Under the pieces are notes generated by a model. It searched no databases. It was not told where the DNA came from and saw only the letters and a program-made list of their open reading frames with translations. A stretch of DNA of 9,161 nucleotides from Bacillota bacterium (GTDB taxonomy: Bacteria; Bacillota; Clostridia; Clostridiales; Clostridiaceae), in the NCBI GenBank assembly GCA_023399035.1, contig JAEWQX010000208.1, forward strand, positions 1 through 9,161, given 5' to 3'. Made by a program: the position numbers and the translations under genes. Of this stretch, positions 7,262 to 9,161 are shown one piece after another; the stretch's first letter is position 1; every line of letters begins with the position of its first letter.

Positions 7262-7289
7262 GTATACTTTATCCAAATTCATATTTCAA
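7261..7289 (-). promoter_or_regulatory. SigA-type promoter of the GntR operon
   Basis: On the minus strand, TTGAAA (7289-7284) and TATACT (7266-7261) are separated by exactly 17 bases, close to the vegetative consensus. The start of transcription would fall near 7254, about 30 bases before the GntR ATG. The operator candidate begins at the last base of the -10. Confidence 0.7.
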
Positions 7290-7312
7290 CCAAAAATAAC
7301 ATAATATACAAG

Positions 7313-7340
7313 AAGGCTGCAACATAAAAGTTACAGCCTT
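7313..7340 (-). terminator. Terminator after the GNAT gene
   Basis: The stem AAGGCTG (7313-7319) pairs with CAGCCTT (7334-7340), and a further AAC/GTT can pair across a one-base mismatch. On the minus strand it follows the acetyltransferase stop by about 14 bases. The following CTTGTATATT is only moderately T-rich, so efficiency may be incomplete. Confidence 0.65.
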
Positions 7341-7354
7341 TTAAATATATTGAT

Positions 7355-7912
7355 CTAAATTAATTTTTTAACTACAACGTATCTTCTTAAACCACCATAT
7401 TTTAACTTGTCCTTTTCAATTTTATAACCAAGCTCTAAAAAACTATTTAAACTATACTTATTATATGGTGAAACAGTAGCACATAATAATTTATCATTAT
7501 TAGCTATTGATATTTTTTCTAGTTCATTACATATTTTCTTTTGTAATGAATTTCCTCTATATTCAGGGGCCACCACTGTTGATTCAATTTGTCCTACATC
7601 TAATAATTCCTCTTCATTAAGCTCTAAATCATAACCATAATTATTTTTTCTAATTCCTAGCTTTCCATATACCCCCATGGCTATAAGCTCATCATTTTCA
7701 CTTTCATAGCAACCTATTATTTTACCAACTACTTTTATATATTCTAAAAACTCTTCTTTTTCTGAAGCTGCAAATAACTCCTTATTTTCCAATGCATCAA
7801 TCACTGTTTTTTGAAGATTCATTATATCATCAATATCTTTTTCTTCTAAAAACTTAAATTTTCCCTTAACAATAATCCCATCTTTTCTTTTTATCTCTAG
7901 TTCATTTTTCAT
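7355..7912 (-). CDS. GNAT-family N-acetyltransferase
   Basis: The 185-residue soluble protein has the GNAT acetyl-CoA-binding fold. Motif A is visible as a beta strand followed by the pyrophosphate loop, 'VGQIESTVVAPEYRGNSLQ' (about 106-124, with R119-G-N-S-L-Q matching the R/Q-x-x-G-x-G/A loop loosely). The helix 'KKICNELEKI' and the motif B segment 'NKYSLNSFLELGYK' (151-164) follow. Such enzymes transfer an acetyl group from acetyl-CoA to an amine on a small molecule or protein; the acceptor cannot be read from the sequence. The gene is monocistronic. GGGGAG precedes the ATG at 7912 by about ten bases, slightly long. A TATAAT (7963-7958, minus strand) upstream could be its -10, but no good -35 is seen. 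The third loop position is Asn rather than Gly, a common variation. Confidence 0.85.
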   Translation of the reverse strand: MKNELEIKRKDGIIVKGKFKFLEEKDIDDIMNLQKTVIDALENKELFAASEKEEFLEYIKVVGKIIGCYESENDELIAMGVYGKLGIRKNNYGYDLELNEEELLDVGQIESTVVAPEYRGNSLQKKICNELEKISIANNDKLLCATVSPYNKYSLNSFLELGYKIEKDKLKYGGLRRYVVVKKLI

Positions 7913-8117
7913 ATTTATAACACTCCCCTAACCTTTGTACAATTTTTCATATTTGTTATTATATCACAATTATTATATGATTATTTATATATTAATTTAT
8001 AAGAATATGTACATATGAATAATTTATTTAAGCACTCTCTAGATATAAGAAAATCTCAAGCAATGGTAGATATAGCTTCTATAATTAAAGAGAATATTAA
8101 ATCTTGTGAAAATAATA

Positions 8118-8146
8118 AAAAGAATTGCGCTAACCGCAATTCTTTT
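8118..8146. terminator. Bidirectional terminator at the end of the iron-transport ATPase gene
   Basis: A perfect 12-bp stem, AAAAGAATTGCG (8118-8129) with CGCAATTCTTTT (8135-8146), has a five-base loop. On the minus strand it is followed by TATTATTTT, and the ATPase stop codon lies in its loop (8130-8132). On the plus strand it is followed by CTTTTTTC, also a good U-run. The plus-strand activity has no clear gene to serve. Confidence 0.85.
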
Positions 8147-8915
8147 CTTTTTTCATTGGTACAAAGTACACATTATCTTTTTGATTACTTAAGAATCCAC
8201 CTATATTATAAACATCATTTAATAAATTCATACTTATTACTTCACTTGCTTCTCCACTTTTAATAAGTTCCCCATTTTTCATGACTATAATATTATCGCT
8301 ATATGTTAAAGCTTGATTTATATCATGCAAGACCATTACTATAGTCAATCCCTCTTCTTCCTTTAATTCCTTTATAAGCTCCAACAATTCTATTTGATGA
8401 TAAATATCTAAATATGTAGTAGGCTCATCTAAAAATAATATCTTACTTTTTTGAGCTAAAGCCATAGCTATAAAGACTCTTTGTCTTTCTCCACCTGACA
8501 TACTCATGACTTCCTTATCTTTTAATGATTCTAGTCCTGTTGTCTCAATTGCCCACTTTACTATTTCTTCATCATCATGAGAATTCTTTGCAAAATATTT
8601 CTTATGTGGCATTCTACCATATGCTATAAGCTCTTTTACTGTTATGTCATCGGGCACAGTATTTTGCTGGTGTACAGTGGCAATTTCCTTAGCTATGTCT
8701 TTATATTTCATACTCTTAATATCTTTATCATTAATGATAATCTCTCCAGATGAAATCTTATTTAAACCACATAATAAACTTAATACTGTAGACTTTCCAC
8801 TACCGTTTGGACCAAGTATGGTGGTAATTTTTCCTTTTTCAATATTAAAGCTTAAATCTTTAATAAATTCTTTCTTCTTATCATAACTGAAAGATAATTT
8901 ATTTACTTTTATCAT
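8130..8915 (-). CDS. ATPase subunit of an iron-chelate (FecE/FhuC-type) ABC importer
   Basis: This 261-residue nucleotide-binding protein powers uptake of a ferric siderophore, haem or cobalamin-type ligand at the inner face of the membrane. All ABC motifs are intact: Walker A 'GPNGSGKST' (35-43), Q-loop Gln in 'VHQQN' (about 83-84), signature 'SGGERQ' (140-145), Walker B 'ILFLDE' (159-164), D-loop 'YLD' and the switch His197 in 'VLHD'. The 'ITVKELIAYGRMPHKKYF' stretch and the 'LHDINQALTYSDNIIVMKNGEL' region (split here as two parts) are typical of the FecE/FhuC/HmuV family. The ATG at 8915 overlaps the permease stop by four bases (ATGA), with AAGGAG (8925-8930) inside the permease end, so the subunits are translationally coupled. 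The substrate cannot be fixed from the ATPase; iron chelate is most likely. No Fur box is visible because the operon start is off-window. Confidence 0.93.
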   Translation of the reverse strand: MIKVNKLSFSYDKKKEFIKDLSFNIEKGKITTILGPNGSGKSTVLSLLCGLNKISSGEIIINDKDIKSMKYKDIAKEIATVHQQNTVPDDITVKELIAYGRMPHKKYFAKNSHDDEEIVKWAIETTGLESLKDKEVMSMSGGERQRVFIAMALAQKSKILFLDEPTTYLDIYHQIELLELIKELKEEEGLTIVMVLHDINQALTYSDNIIVMKNGELIKSGEASEVISMNLLNDVYNIGGFLSNQKDNVYFVPMKKEKNCG

Positions 8916-9161
8916 TTTAAGTCACTCCTTCTTAAAAGATATAAGAAAAATGGTGCTCCTATTATACAAGTAACTACTCCCACAGGTATTTCATATGGCT
9001 TCATGATAATTCTTCCCAGGGTATCTGCAAATAGCACTAAGAAAGCTCCTAAGATTCCACTACAAGGAATTAAATACTTATGATCAGATCCTACTATTAT
9101 TCTACATATATGTGGAACAACCAATCCTACAAAGGAAATAACACCACCTATTGCCGTTGAG
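8912..9161 (-). CDS. FecCD-type ABC importer permease, C-terminal part only
   Basis: The gene runs off the right edge; the last 82 residues are present. They carry the hallmark C-terminal block of FecCD permeases: 'GLVVPHICRIIVGSDHKYL' (coupling helix region contacting the ATPase), 'PCSGILGAFLVLFADTLGR', 'PYEIPVGVVTCIIGAPFF' and 'LYLLRRS'. The visible part contains about three membrane segments. These permeases form a dimer with ten helices per subunit and pass iron chelates, haem or cobalamin across the membrane. The stop TGA overlaps the ATG of the ATPase gene, confirming that the two are one transport operon. The binding protein and the operon promoter must lie beyond 9161. Confidence 0.93.
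   Translation of the reverse strand, partial: STAIGGVISFVGLVVPHICRIIVGSDHKYLIPCSGILGAFLVLFADTLGRIIMKPYEIPVGVVTCIIGAPFFLYLLRRSDLK

Noticed and set aside
8015..8263. Plus-strand open frame of 82 codons
   Set aside because: It has no ribosome binding site, passes through a strong terminator hairpin, and its second half is antisense to the well-supported ATPase gene. Only the possibility of a transcript is kept as a finding.

Overview
The window comes from a strongly A+T-rich Firmicute, most likely Clostridium sensu stricto. The signs are A/T-ending codons, strong GGAG-type ribosome binding sites, A/T-rich intrinsic terminators, and the gene families present (class B sortase, FIVAR-bearing surface phosphatase, YibE/F membrane protein). 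Every convincing gene is on the minus strand, so the region reads from high to low coordinates. No stretch longer than about 220 bases lacks a gene, and no RNA gene, insertion sequence, phage, CRISPR array or origin was seen.

Reading in transcription order: (1) 9161-8130 holds the end of a FecCD-type iron-chelate permease overlapping its ATPase, closed by a bidirectional terminator. (2) 7912-7355 is a single GNAT acetyltransferase gene with its own terminator. (3) 7222-5445 is a two-gene operon: a short YtrA-type GntR repressor with a clear promoter and palindromic operator, then a DUF1648-type membrane protein gene cut by one in-frame TGA at an expected tryptophan. (4) 5302-4588 is a second membrane protein gene, resembling YjdF/DUF2238, broken by a one-base frameshift in a run of seven A. 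(5) 4430-317 is a probable three-gene unit: a secreted PAP-like metallophosphatase with two FIVAR repeats and a C-terminal sorting signal, a YibE/F polytopic membrane protein, and a class B sortase. (6) 202-1 is the start of a dGTPase-family gene.

The most coherent biology is in unit 5. The phosphatase carries a degenerate sorting motif (VNTG) and lies one gene from a sortase that could anchor it. The region in front of it has phased TTAACA-like hexamers resembling Gram-positive PhoP boxes, next to a promoter with a good -10 but a poor -35. This suggests a phosphate-starvation-induced, wall-anchored phosphatase made with its own sortase, with YibE/F as an unexplained partner. No new defence or mobile system was found. 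The two adjacent disrupted membrane protein genes (4588-6821) suggest local decay, phase-variable expression or sequence errors.

Two start codons were moved downstream because their ribosome binding sites lie inside the longest reading frames (positions 2157 and 4430).
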